This document shows positions 7,471 to 14,593 of a stretch of 19,451 bases of DNA, piece after piece. Position 1 is the first letter of the stretch. Every line of letters starts with the position of its first letter. The translations under genes were made by a program, and so were the position numbers. The notes under the pieces were generated by a model, which was given only the letters and a program-made list of their open reading frames with translations, was not told where the DNA came from and made no database searches. The DNA is from an uncultured Mitsuokella sp. (GTDB lineage Bacteria > Bacillota > Negativicutes > Selenomonadales > Selenomonadaceae), in contig CAAGMF010000143.1 in NCBI GenBank assembly GCA_900770895.1, positions 1-19,451 of the forward strand, given 5' to 3'.

Positions 7471-9147
7471 ATGCAGGAGACGAAAAGCAATAATTTCATT
7501 CAGAATATCATCGATGACGATCTGGCGCAGGGGAAATACAGCGAGGGCATCCATACCCGTTTCCCGCCGGAGCCGAACGGCTATCTGCATATCGGCCACG
7601 CGAAGTCCATCTGCCTGAATTTCGGTCTGGCGGAGCAGAACCACGGTCTCTGCAACCTGCGCTTCGATGATACGAATCCGACAAAGGAGGATACGGAGTA
7701 CGTAGACTCTATCCAGGAGGATATTCATTGGCTGGGCTTCTCGTGGCAGAACCGCATGTTCTACGCCTCGGATTATTTCGATAAGCTCTATGACTATGCG
7801 GAGCAGCTCATAAAGAAGGGGCTGGCCTATGTCGATGATCTCACGGCCGAGCAGATCAAGGAGTATCGCGGCACGCTGACGGAGCCGGGGGAGGACAGCC
7901 CGTACCGCAACCGCTCGGTTGAGGAGAATCTCGACCTTTTCCGCCGCATGAAGGCAGGCGAATTCCCGGATGGCAGCCATGTGCTGCGTGCTAAGATCGA
8001 TATGGCGTCACCGAACATGGTCATGCGCGATACGGTCATCTACCGCATTGCCCATGTCACGCATCATCGCACGGGGGACAAGTGGTGCATCTATCCGATG
8101 TACGATTTTGCCCATCCGCTGTCTGATGCGATCGAGGGCATCACGCATTCGGTCTGCACGCTGGAGTTCGAGGAGCATCGTCCGTTCTATGACTGGCTGC
8201 TAGACTCTCTGGGATTCGACCCGAATACGCGGCCGCGCCAGATCGAGTTCGCACGGCTGAACCTGACGAATACGGTCACGAGCAAGCGGAAACTGCGTCA
8301 GCTCGTCGAGGAGCACTACGTCTCGGGCTGGGATGATCCGCGCATGCCGACCATATCCGGTCTGCGCCGCCGCGGCTATACGCCGGCATCCATCCGGAAA
8401 TTCTGTGAGGAGATCGGCGTGGCAAAGGCCGACAGCCTCGTCGATGTGGCGATGCTCGAGCATTGCGTGCGCGATGACCTGAACGAGCATGCCGACCGCG
8501 TCATGTGCGTGCTGCACCCGCTGAAGGTCGTCATCACGAACTATCCGGAGGACAAGCAGGAGTGGCTGCTGGCTGACAACAACCCGATGCATGGTGGCCG
8601 TCGCTATGTGCCGTTCTCGCGCGAGATTTATATCGAGCAGGAAGATTTCATGGAGAATCCGCCGAAGAAGTATTTCCGTCTGAAGCCGGGCGGAGAGGTG
8701 CGTCTGAAGCATGCCTACATCATAAAATGCGAGGAAGTCATCAAGAATGCCGACGGCAACGTGACGGAGCTGCACTGCACGTGTGATCCGGACTCAAAGA
8801 CGGGCGGCAAGACGGCCAACCGCAAGATCAAGGGCACGATTCACTGGGTAGCTGCCAAGACGGCGCTGCCGGTCGAGGTTCGTCTCTATGACTATCTGCT
8901 GCAGACGGATGAGAATGGCAATGTGCCGTCGGATTTCATTGCGGCGCTGAACAAGGATTCGCTGCAGGTGGTCAAGGGAGCACTCATCGAGCCGAGCGTG
9001 AAATACGCGGCTGCAGGCAAGCACTATCAGTTCATGCGCGAGGGGTATTTCGTGGTCGACCCGGATACGACGCCGGGAAAGCTTGTTTTCAACAAGGTGG
9101 TCGGCCTGCGTGATTCCTGGGCCAAGATTCAGAGCAAGGAAAAGTGA
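7471..9147 (+). CDS. glnS: Glutaminyl-tRNA synthetase
   Basis: This class I synthetase joins glutamine to tRNA-Gln in the cytoplasm. At 558 residues it is close to the E. coli enzyme. RFPPEPNGYLHIGHAKS has the HIGH signature at residues 40-43, and TVTSKRKL at 268-275 takes the place of the KMSKS loop (TVMSKRKL in E. coli). YVDDLTAEQIKEYRGTL, WCIYPMYDFAH, GWDDPRMPTISGLRRRGYT and the C-terminal VGLRDSWAK also match the family, and both anticodon-binding beta-barrels are present. ATG 7471 has GGGAG 10 nt upstream; GTG 7462 is in frame but only one base from that site. Many Firmicutes make Gln-tRNA indirectly through GatCAB, so a full GlnRS is a useful lineage trait and suggests ancient transfer. 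A small gene follows after 4 bases. Confidence 0.97.
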   Translation: MQETKSNNFIQNIIDDDLAQGKYSEGIHTRFPPEPNGYLHIGHAKSICLNFGLAEQNHGLCNLRFDDTNPTKEDTEYVDSIQEDIHWLGFSWQNRMFYASDYFDKLYDYAEQLIKKGLAYVDDLTAEQIKEYRGTLTEPGEDSPYRNRSVEENLDLFRRMKAGEFPDGSHVLRAKIDMASPNMVMRDTVIYRIAHVTHHRTGDKWCIYPMYDFAHPLSDAIEGITHSVCTLEFEEHRPFYDWLLDSLGFDPNTRPRQIEFARLNLTNTVTSKRKLRQLVEEHYVSGWDDPRMPTISGLRRRGYTPASIRKFCEEIGVAKADSLVDVAMLEHCVRDDLNEHADRVMCVLHPLKVVITNYPEDKQEWLLADNNPMHGGRRYVPFSREIYIEQEDFMENPPKKYFRLKPGGEVRLKHAYIIKCEEVIKNADGNVTELHCTCDPDSKTGGKTANRKIKGTIHWVAAKTALPVEVRLYDYLLQTDENGNVPSDFIAALNKDSLQVVKGALIEPSVKYAAAGKHYQFMREGYFVVDPDTTPGKLVFNKVVGLRDSWAKIQSKEK

Positions 9148-9151
9148 TTTC

Positions 9152-9502
9152 ATGAGCAAGATGACGAAGAAAGCGCCGAAGAAGAAGATTCCGCGCGACC
9201 TGTCGGATAAGGAGATGCTGGCTGCATTCGTCGAGGATGAGGAGACGCTCGAGCAGCAGTTCGAGCAGGCGGAGAAGAAGCGCCAGCATCGTCTGTCCGC
9301 CAAGCAGGTGCAGGTGGCCAGTGAGGCTGAGGAGGACATCGCGCTGGCTCTGACGGGCTTCACACCGGAGCTCGTAAAGGAGCTGGGGCGGGCCCTGCTG
9401 CAGCTGAAGGTCGACCTGTCGCTGACAGGTGTCAATAAATACAGTATCAAGATAAAACGCGATGGTCAGAACATCGTGCTGATGCCGCAGCATAAGTCCT
9501 GA
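9152..9502 (+). CDS. Small lysine-rich conserved-looking protein, unknown function
   Basis: I do not recognise this 116-residue protein. The N-terminus is very basic (MSKMTKKAPKKKIPRD), then comes an acidic, Q-rich helix (about residues 20-55: DEETLEQQFEQAEKKRQHRL) with coiled-coil character. A more compact C-terminal part follows with hydrophobic periodicity and strands (KYSIKIKRDGQNIVLMP). The basic tail could bind RNA or the ribosome, but that is inference. ATG 9152 starts 4 bases after the glnS stop, with AAGGA (9136-9140) inside the end of glnS. This spacing puts it in the glnS operon. Codon use resembles its neighbours, supporting a real gene. Confidence 0.78.
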   Translation: MSKMTKKAPKKKIPRDLSDKEMLAAFVEDEETLEQQFEQAEKKRQHRLSAKQVQVASEAEEDIALALTGFTPELVKELGRALLQLKVDLSLTGVNKYSIKIKRDGQNIVLMPQHKS

Positions 9503-9594
9503 GGGGACATGGCGGCAGCAACAGGATAAGCAGTATGAGCAGTAGCTGTAACAGGCAGTAAACATAACCATATCTTATGAGAGAAGGGTGTGCT

Positions 9595-10875
9595 TTGGAC
9601 AGTACTACGATAGCTATCATAATATTCGTTTGTTCGTATGCGTTGATTATTTCGGAGAAGGTTCATCGTACCATCGTCGGCATTTGCGGTGCTATGCTGA
9701 TGATATTGTGCGGGATCATAGACCAGCAGACGGCAATATCGCATATCGATTTCAATACGCTGGGCCTGCTCATGGGCATGATGATCATCGTGAACATCAC
9801 GAGCGAGACCGGGTTGTTCAATTTCCTCGCGATATGGGCAGCACAGCGGGTGAAGGCAAGGCCGATGGCTTTGCTGCTGGCGCTGTCAGGCCTCACGATG
9901 GTCTGCTCGGCGTTGCTCGATAATGTCACTACGGTCCTCCTGACCGTACCGATCACGTTCAGTATCACGAAGCAGCTGCAGGTCGATGTGAAGCCGTATC
10001 TCATCAGTCAGATACTGGCCTCCAATATCGGTGGTACGGCGACGCTCATCGGTGATCCGCCGAATATCATGATCGGCTCGGCCGTAGGCCTGAATTTCAT
10101 GGATTTCGTGTTCAACATGACGGGCGTGGCCGTGTTCATATTCTTCGTCGTCGATGCCGTGCTGCTGCTCATCTACGGCAAGGAGCTCCATACGAGCCCG
10201 GAGCTGCAGGAAAAGATCATGCGGCTCAATGCGAAAAGCCAGATTGCCAATCCGGCGCTGCTCAAGAAGTGCCTGCTCGTCATATTCTGCACGATCACGC
10301 TGTTCGTGCTGCATGGGACGCTCGGACTGCAGACGGCTACGGCGGCGCTGACTGGTGCCGGCTTCCTGCTGCTCATCACCTATACGCGCGATGAGGGCAT
10401 GATTGCGAAGGTCCTCTCGAAAGTCGAGTGGCTGGCCATATTCTTCTTTGCTGGTTTGTTCGTTCTCGTTGGTGCTCTCGTTGAGACTGGCGTCATCAAC
10501 ATGCTGGCATCGGAGGCCATAAAGATTACGAGTGGCAATGAGACGGCCACGGCTATGCTCATTCTCTGGATGAGTGCGATTGCCTCGGCCTTCATCGACA
10601 ACATCCCGTTCGTCGCTACGCTCATTCCGCTGATCCAGGATATGGGCACGATGGGGCTCACGAACCTCGATCCTATGTGGTGGTCGCTGGCACTCGGCGC
10701 CTGCCTGGGCGGCAATGGTACGCTGATCGGCGCGAGCGCGAATGTCGTCGTCGCGAGCATGGCGGCAGAGCGCGGCAAGCAGATCTCGTTCCTGGGCTTT
10801 ATGAAGGTCGCATTCCCGATCATGATTCTGACCATTATCATATCCAGTCTGTATGTCTGGGTCAGATATCTCTGA
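9595..10875 (+). CDS. ArsB/NhaD-type (ion transporter superfamily) permease
   Basis: This is a 426-residue inner-membrane transporter with about ten to twelve hydrophobic spans. The two inverted structural repeats of the ArsB/NhaD/SLC13 superfamily are clear: LLDNVTTVLLTVPI (D109, N110) with GGTATLIGDPPN (146-157) in the first half, and FIDNIPFVATLIPL (D335, N336) with GGNGTLIGASANVV (372-385) in the second. Family members move Na+/H+, arsenite or organic anions; no arsenic genes are nearby, so the substrate is open. The start is TTG 9595 with AAGGG (9584-9588) 6 nt upstream. ATG 9577 is in frame but has no ribosome site and would add six residues before the usual MDSTTI-type start. It stands alone between the glnS group and a hairpin repeat. 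Confidence 0.9.
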   Translation: MDSTTIAIIIFVCSYALIISEKVHRTIVGICGAMLMILCGIIDQQTAISHIDFNTLGLLMGMMIIVNITSETGLFNFLAIWAAQRVKARPMALLLALSGLTMVCSALLDNVTTVLLTVPITFSITKQLQVDVKPYLISQILASNIGGTATLIGDPPNIMIGSAVGLNFMDFVFNMTGVAVFIFFVVDAVLLLIYGKELHTSPELQEKIMRLNAKSQIANPALLKKCLLVIFCTITLFVLHGTLGLQTATAALTGAGFLLLITYTRDEGMIAKVLSKVEWLAIFFFAGLFVLVGALVETGVINMLASEAIKITSGNETATAMLILWMSAIASAFIDNIPFVATLIPLIQDMGTMGLTNLDPMWWSLALGACLGGNGTLIGASANVVVASMAAERGKQISFLGFMKVAFPIMILTIIISSLYVWVRYL

Positions 10876-10897
10876 TCATATTTCTAGTTGGCATGCG

Positions 10898-10992
10898 GGT
10901 TGCAACGAAATATAAATGTTGTCAGGCCTAAGCATATAGTACCGCGGCAGGCATGATTCCTTCATTCCGGAACCATGCCTGCCGCTGCTTTA
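10898..10992. repeat. Hairpin repeat family H, copy 1 (intact loop)
   Basis: GCGGCAGGCATGATTCC (10944-10960) pairs with GGAACCATGCCTGCCGC (10969-10985), 17 bp with one A-C mismatch, around an 8-nt loop TTCATTCC. Similarity to the copy at 14319-14566 extends upstream through CCTAAGCAT and AACGAAA and downstream through TGCTTTAT. It starts about 20 bp after the transporter's stop. With no T run it is not a classical terminator, though so strong a stem could stop or protect transcripts. Confidence 0.85.
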
Positions 10993-11017
10993 TCGATAGG
11001 GAGTTACAGCTCGTTTC

Positions 11018-11046
11018 TTTACAACTTCTCGTTTTGGTGATAACAT
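11018..11046 (+). promoter_or_regulatory. Promoter of the DUF2225 operon
   Basis: The -35 is TTTACA (11018-11023), the spacer is 17 nt, and an extended -10 TGATAACAT ends with TAACAT (11041-11046). Transcription would start near 11053. The 9-mer GATAACATG is repeated at 11039-11047 and 11079-11087, the second one spanning the start codon. Confidence 0.55.
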
Positions 11047-11084
11047 GAGTTTATCTGACTTGACATGATTGATGAGGAGATAAC

Positions 11085-11906
11085 ATGGCGGAGCATACTT
11101 TCGTAGTGGAGAAGACATGTCCGATATGCGGCCAGACTACCCGTATCGTGAAGACCAAGGATTCTAAGCTCATGGTACTGGCTCAGGACGATGACTTCTG
11201 CCGTCACTATAAGGAGTTCAATCCATATTTCTATAAGATATGGATGTGCGAGCACTGTGGTTTCGCAGCGGATGAGAAGACGTTCCTGAATGGATTGCCG
11301 GCGCGCCACCGGGAGACGATACGCGCCTATCTCGAGCAGAAGAAGCTCAATATGGAGTTCACCGAGGTGCGCGGGGTGCCGGAGGCAGTGGCCAGCTTCA
11401 AGCTGGCGATATTCTTCGATGAGCTGATCAAGGCACCGCTGGCCCGTCAGGCCGGACTCTGGCTCGAGCTGGGCTGGATCTACCGCGACTCCGGTGAGGA
11501 GGAGAAGGAGCAGCAGGCGCTCGTGAAGGCGGCTGATCTCTATGATGAGTCGCTGATGACAGAGCACTATCCGATCAACGGCATGAGCGATACGATGGCC
11601 ATATACCTGATCGGTGTTCTCCGGTATCGCACGGGGGACTACGATACGGCGGAGAAATATATCTCGCGCATCATGGGCGACCGCAATGTGCGCGAGACGG
11701 ACTACAAGCTCTACAAGGCCAGCCGCGAGATATGGCAGAATATGCGTGATCTTGCGAAAAACAAGCAGGAGGATGCCAAGGCGGCTGTTGCTGCCAAGCA
11801 GCAGGAAGCCCGCGAAGAAGCCCGGGCGCAGCGCAATCAGGCAGCCAGCAAGCCGGCTGCGAAAAATAAGAAAAAGGAAAAGAAGGGTTGGCGCAAATGG
11901 TTCTGA
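11085..11906 (+). CDS. DUF2225 family protein
   Basis: This 273-residue cytoplasmic protein matches the DUF2225 family as I know it, which has no settled function. The N-terminus carries two CxxC pairs, CPIC (C12, C15) and CEHC (C55, C58), a likely zinc ribbon, with DDDFCRHYKEFNPYFYKIW between them. The middle (about 90-215) is helical and TPR-like (EEEKEQQALVKAADLYDES, YRTGDYDTAEKYISRI), suggesting protein-protein contacts. The C-terminal 50 residues are a lysine- and alanine-rich, disordered tail ending KKGWRKWF. ATG 11085 has AGGAG at 11075-11079, 5 nt upstream. Its end overlaps the next gene by 10 bases, so the two are coupled. It is the first gene of a three-gene unit. Confidence 0.88.
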   Translation: MAEHTFVVEKTCPICGQTTRIVKTKDSKLMVLAQDDDFCRHYKEFNPYFYKIWMCEHCGFAADEKTFLNGLPARHRETIRAYLEQKKLNMEFTEVRGVPEAVASFKLAIFFDELIKAPLARQAGLWLELGWIYRDSGEEEKEQQALVKAADLYDESLMTEHYPINGMSDTMAIYLIGVLRYRTGDYDTAEKYISRIMGDRNVRETDYKLYKASREIWQNMRDLAKNKQEDAKAAVAAKQQEAREEARAQRNQAASKPAAKNKKKEKKGWRKWF

Positions 11907-12577
11907 TGATGCCGACGGCTCTGCCGGCGCAATATACGGCTTTCGATTTGTCGGATATAAAGAGCCAGGTACAGGATTACGGTCCCGCGCTACAGATCGC
12001 ACAGTCGACGCTGGACCGGGAGACATTGCTCGATATACTGAATGGGCATGTATTCATCCCGGATGAGGTGATGAATGATACCATCGCCAAAAACATCAAT
12101 GAGGATAGCGCGGTCAACTCGATCAAGGTGAAATCGAGTGACGACGGGCAGCTCGCGGTAGATATCGATACGAAGAAACAGGGGCTCGTGCAGGTGTCCG
12201 GTACGATCAAAGAGTTCGTGCATGAGGGCGATTCCTCGTATATGGTCTATCATGTGAAGCAGCGCAATATAGCGAATCATGGCCTCATGAGCTGGGTGTT
12301 CTCGCGCATTTCGATGTCGATGGCGATGCGCCTTGCTGGCGGCTTTGATTTCCCGGATAATCTGCCGGTGACGATCAAGCATAATGATATAAAGATTGAT
12401 TACAGCCAGGTGCTGGCGGCGTCGAAAGCCGGGCAGGTACAGGTCAATGGGACGAGCCTGCTCGATATGATCGAGGTCACCGGCGCCACGCCGAAGGACG
12501 GCGGCATCGATTTGCAGACGAAGCTCGATGTGCCGGATAGTCTGAAGTCTGCGCTGCGTTTAGCGCTGGCGGAGTGA
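11897..12577 (+). CDS. Hypothetical protein, unknown function
   Basis: I do not recognise this 226-residue protein. It has no clear signal peptide or long membrane span. Visible features are a helical start (DLSDIKSQVQDYGPALQ), a segment rich in strands (SIKVKSSDDGQLAVDIDTKK, GLVQVSGTIKEFV), a central amphipathic stretch (LMSWVFSRISMSMAMRLAGG), and more alternating strands ending in a short helix. The pattern of long strands wrapped around a hydrophobic centre loosely recalls lipid-binding beta folds, but that is a guess. ATG 11897 is chosen because AAGGG (11883-11887) lies 9 nt upstream; TTG 11888 is in frame but touches that site. It overlaps the DUF2225 gene's end by 10 bases, so the two proteins are probably made together. 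Confidence 0.75.
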   Translation: MVLMMPTALPAQYTAFDLSDIKSQVQDYGPALQIAQSTLDRETLLDILNGHVFIPDEVMNDTIAKNINEDSAVNSIKVKSSDDGQLAVDIDTKKQGLVQVSGTIKEFVHEGDSSYMVYHVKQRNIANHGLMSWVFSRISMSMAMRLAGGFDFPDNLPVTIKHNDIKIDYSQVLAASKAGQVQVNGTSLLDMIEVTGATPKDGGIDLQTKLDVPDSLKSALRLALAE

Positions 12578-12582
12578 TAAGG

Positions 12583-12605
12583 AGCCTTCCCCTGAGGGGA
12601 AGGCT
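12583..12605. repeat. Palindromic intergenic repeat, copy B
   Basis: This 23-bp hairpin (10-bp stem, TGA loop) is identical to the one at 6515-6537. It sits between two genes of what looks like one operon, 6 bases after the upstream stop and just before the AAGGAG ribosome site (12612-12617) of the next gene. Folded, it could tune mRNA stability or translation of the downstream gene. Confidence 0.85.
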
Positions 12606-12625
12606 GATGGGAAGGAGTATTCTTT

Positions 12626-14314
12626 TTGTTTTTGAGGAGTAAGCATCGGGGGCTGCTCGTTCTGGGCGCCATATTCTTTGTATTGCTGACCTGCATGCCG
12701 CAGGCCGGCGCGAAGCGCAAGAAGGTCGTCGAACCGCAGAAGATCATATTCATACCACATGATAACCGGCCAATATCCGATAAGCAGACAGCGGAGGTCG
12801 TGAAAAAGCTGGGCTACAATGTCGTGGTGCCGCCAGATGATATGCTGGGCAGCCGTGACAATCTCGGCAATCCGGATGCACTGTGGCAGTGGCTGCGTGA
12901 GAATGCTCCCGGAGCCGAGGCTGCTGTCGTGTCATCGGACTCCATGCTCTATGGCAGCCTCGTAGGCTCGCGCAAGCATGAGTATACGAAGGAACAGATA
13001 TCGCAGCGGACGGCGGAGTTCGATAACTTCCACAAGGAATTCCCGAAGCTGAAGATGTATGCTTTCGGCTCGATCATGCGCACCCCACGCAACGGTGAGG
13101 CCTCCGGACATGAGGAACCGGAGTACTACCGCAGCTATGGCGCGGACATATTCCGCTATACGGTGCTGAAGGACAAGCAGGAGGTCAAGGGCCTGACGAA
13201 GCGCGAGCAGAAGGAGTATAATTTCCTCACGAAGCTCATACCGGCCAACGCCCTGCAGGATTGGCAGGAGCGGCGGGCGAAGAACTATGATGCCAGCGTG
13301 CAGCTCATCAATATGGTTCGCAAGGGTGATTTCAAATATTTCGTGCTCGGACGCGATGACAATGCGCCGTTCTCGGCTACGCATATGGAGAGCCGGCATC
13401 TGGCAGAAGTTGGTAAGGATCTGGGCAAGACCCAGTTCCAGGCGATGGCCGGTATCGATGAGATGGGCATGCTGATGCTGACGCGGGCAGTCAATGATAT
13501 GCGCCGCGAGATGCCGTTTATCTTTGTCCGCTATAACTGGGGGCGGGGCGAGTCTACCATACCGTCCTATTCTGATGAAAGCATCGGCCAGTCAATCGCT
13601 GATGCGGTCGTAGCTGCGGGCGGCATGATGGTGCCGAATCCGGCCAAGGCCGATCTCGTGCTCTGCGTGAATACGAATTCCAACGGCAAGACCTATGAAG
13701 CGAATATGCCGGAGAATGACGGCACGCCGCGCAAGAGCGATACGAGCTACTTCATGGATATCGTCAATGAATACGTCGCAGCTGGCTATCCGGTCGGTAT
13801 CGCGGATATCGCTTTCGCGAATGGCTCGGACAATGCGCTCATGGAGCAGCTGAAGTCGCAGGGGCTCCTGTATAAACTGCGGGCCTATGCGGGCTGGAAT
13901 ACGGCTACGAACAGCACGGGCTTCGTCATCGGCGAGGGCATGCTCGTGCGCCATATGACGGATGCGGCCGTCGATGATCTGCTGACGACGCGGTATCTCG
14001 ATGACTGGGCGTATCAGGCCAATGTCCGCAATATCATAGCCAGACAGCTGACGTGGCTGCGCGGCGATGGTGTCTACGGCAATCTCGGTACGAAGTACAA
14101 GTCGGTGGCCTATCGGACGTCGACGATGATGAAGCGTTTCGTCGAGGATAATCTGCCGCCGATGAGCAATCTCGAGGAGATCGAGGTCAGCTTCCCCTGG
14201 AATCGCATGTTTGAGTCTGATGTGCAGCATGGCGAGCATCAGGAGGAGGATTTCAGCAAGCTGTTCCATATCCCGCCGGAGCCTGGCACGGAGACAAGCA
14301 ACAAACATAAATAA
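12626..14314 (+). CDS. Exported DUF4127 family protein
   Basis: This 562-residue protein resembles the DUF4127 family, which has no known reaction. A signal peptide is clear: basic MFLRSKHRG, a hydrophobic core to about residue 23, then a likely cleavage after AGA (about residue 29). The mature protein begins with family-like IIFIPHDNRPIS (D46, R48, P49) and VVSSDSMLYGSLVGSR (101-116). Later come FVLGRDDNAPFS, IDEMGMLMLTR, an asparagine-rich VLCVNTNSNG, and GIADIAFANGSDN. Conserved D, N and R clusters suggest an enzyme acting outside the inner membrane, but this is inference. The start is TTG 12626 with AAGGAG (12612-12617) 8 nt upstream. It follows the unknown gene by 48 bases containing a palindromic repeat. 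A hairpin repeat with an insert follows it. Confidence 0.87.
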   Translation: MFLRSKHRGLLVLGAIFFVLLTCMPQAGAKRKKVVEPQKIIFIPHDNRPISDKQTAEVVKKLGYNVVVPPDDMLGSRDNLGNPDALWQWLRENAPGAEAAVVSSDSMLYGSLVGSRKHEYTKEQISQRTAEFDNFHKEFPKLKMYAFGSIMRTPRNGEASGHEEPEYYRSYGADIFRYTVLKDKQEVKGLTKREQKEYNFLTKLIPANALQDWQERRAKNYDASVQLINMVRKGDFKYFVLGRDDNAPFSATHMESRHLAEVGKDLGKTQFQAMAGIDEMGMLMLTRAVNDMRREMPFIFVRYNWGRGESTIPSYSDESIGQSIADAVVAAGGMMVPNPAKADLVLCVNTNSNGKTYEANMPENDGTPRKSDTSYFMDIVNEYVAAGYPVGIADIAFANGSDNALMEQLKSQGLLYKLRAYAGWNTATNSTGFVIGEGMLVRHMTDAAVDDLLTTRYLDDWAYQANVRNIIARQLTWLRGDGVYGNLGTKYKSVAYRTSTMMKRFVEDNLPPMSNLEEIEVSFPWNRMFESDVQHGEHQEEDFSKLFHIPPEPGTETSNKHK

Positions 14315-14318
14315 AGAC

Positions 14319-14566
14319 GGGCTGTAACGAAACAGCACATCGTCAATCCTAAGCATGTAGTACCGCGGCAGGCATGGTTCCTTCATTGCGCTATTGTGGT
14401 TTGGCTAGAAGCAAATTTTTCCCATTTAATAGGTCCCTTGAAAGTACTTAAACGCGCTACGCTTGGACGAAAGTACTTTCCGCGGGATTGCTTGATAGGG
14501 AAAAATTTCCTTCTTTTACGCCAAAGCACGACGCTCCATTTCGGAACCATGCCTGCCGCTGCTTTA
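14319..14566. repeat. Hairpin repeat family H, copy 2, split by an insert
   Basis: GCGGCAGGCATGGTTCC (14365-14381) and GGAACCATGCCTGCCGC (14543-14559) are perfectly complementary over 17 bp and match copy 1 at 10944-10985. The flanks CCTAAGCAT and TGCTTTAT are also shared. In copy 1 the arms are 8 nt apart; here a 149-bp element sits in the loop. Confidence 0.88.
14388..14536. mobile_element. MITE-like long-palindrome insert in the loop of a hairpin repeat
   Basis: The insert is 149 bp, bounded by CATT (14384-14387) and CATT (14537-14540), and has no gene. Its ends are imperfect inverted repeats: the left starts GCGC, then GTGG-TTTGGC to 14405; the right, reverse-complemented, starts GAGC, then GTGC-TTTGGC. 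Inside are exact inverted pairs: AAATTTTTCCC (14413-14423) with GGGAAAAATTT (14498-14508), and GAAAGTACTT (14440-14449) with AAGTACTTTC (14471-14480). The whole element can fold into one long hairpin. Removing it and one CATT restores the copy 1 loop with one base change. This is the signature of a non-autonomous mobile element, but the moving enzyme is unknown. Confidence 0.7.
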
Positions 14567-14593
14567 TAAGTGCTGGAAGAGAGAAGACTGAAA

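Noticed and set aside
10944..10985. The hairpin repeat as a simple Rho-independent terminator
   Set aside because: The stem is followed by TGCTTTATC, not a T run, and a related copy with conserved flanks occurs elsewhere, so a repeat family fits better; termination is still possible.
11045..11068. A 7-codon leader peptide (MSLSDLT) before the DUF2225 gene
   Set aside because: Its ATG overlaps the predicted -10, so it would not be in the transcript, and it has no regulatory codon run.
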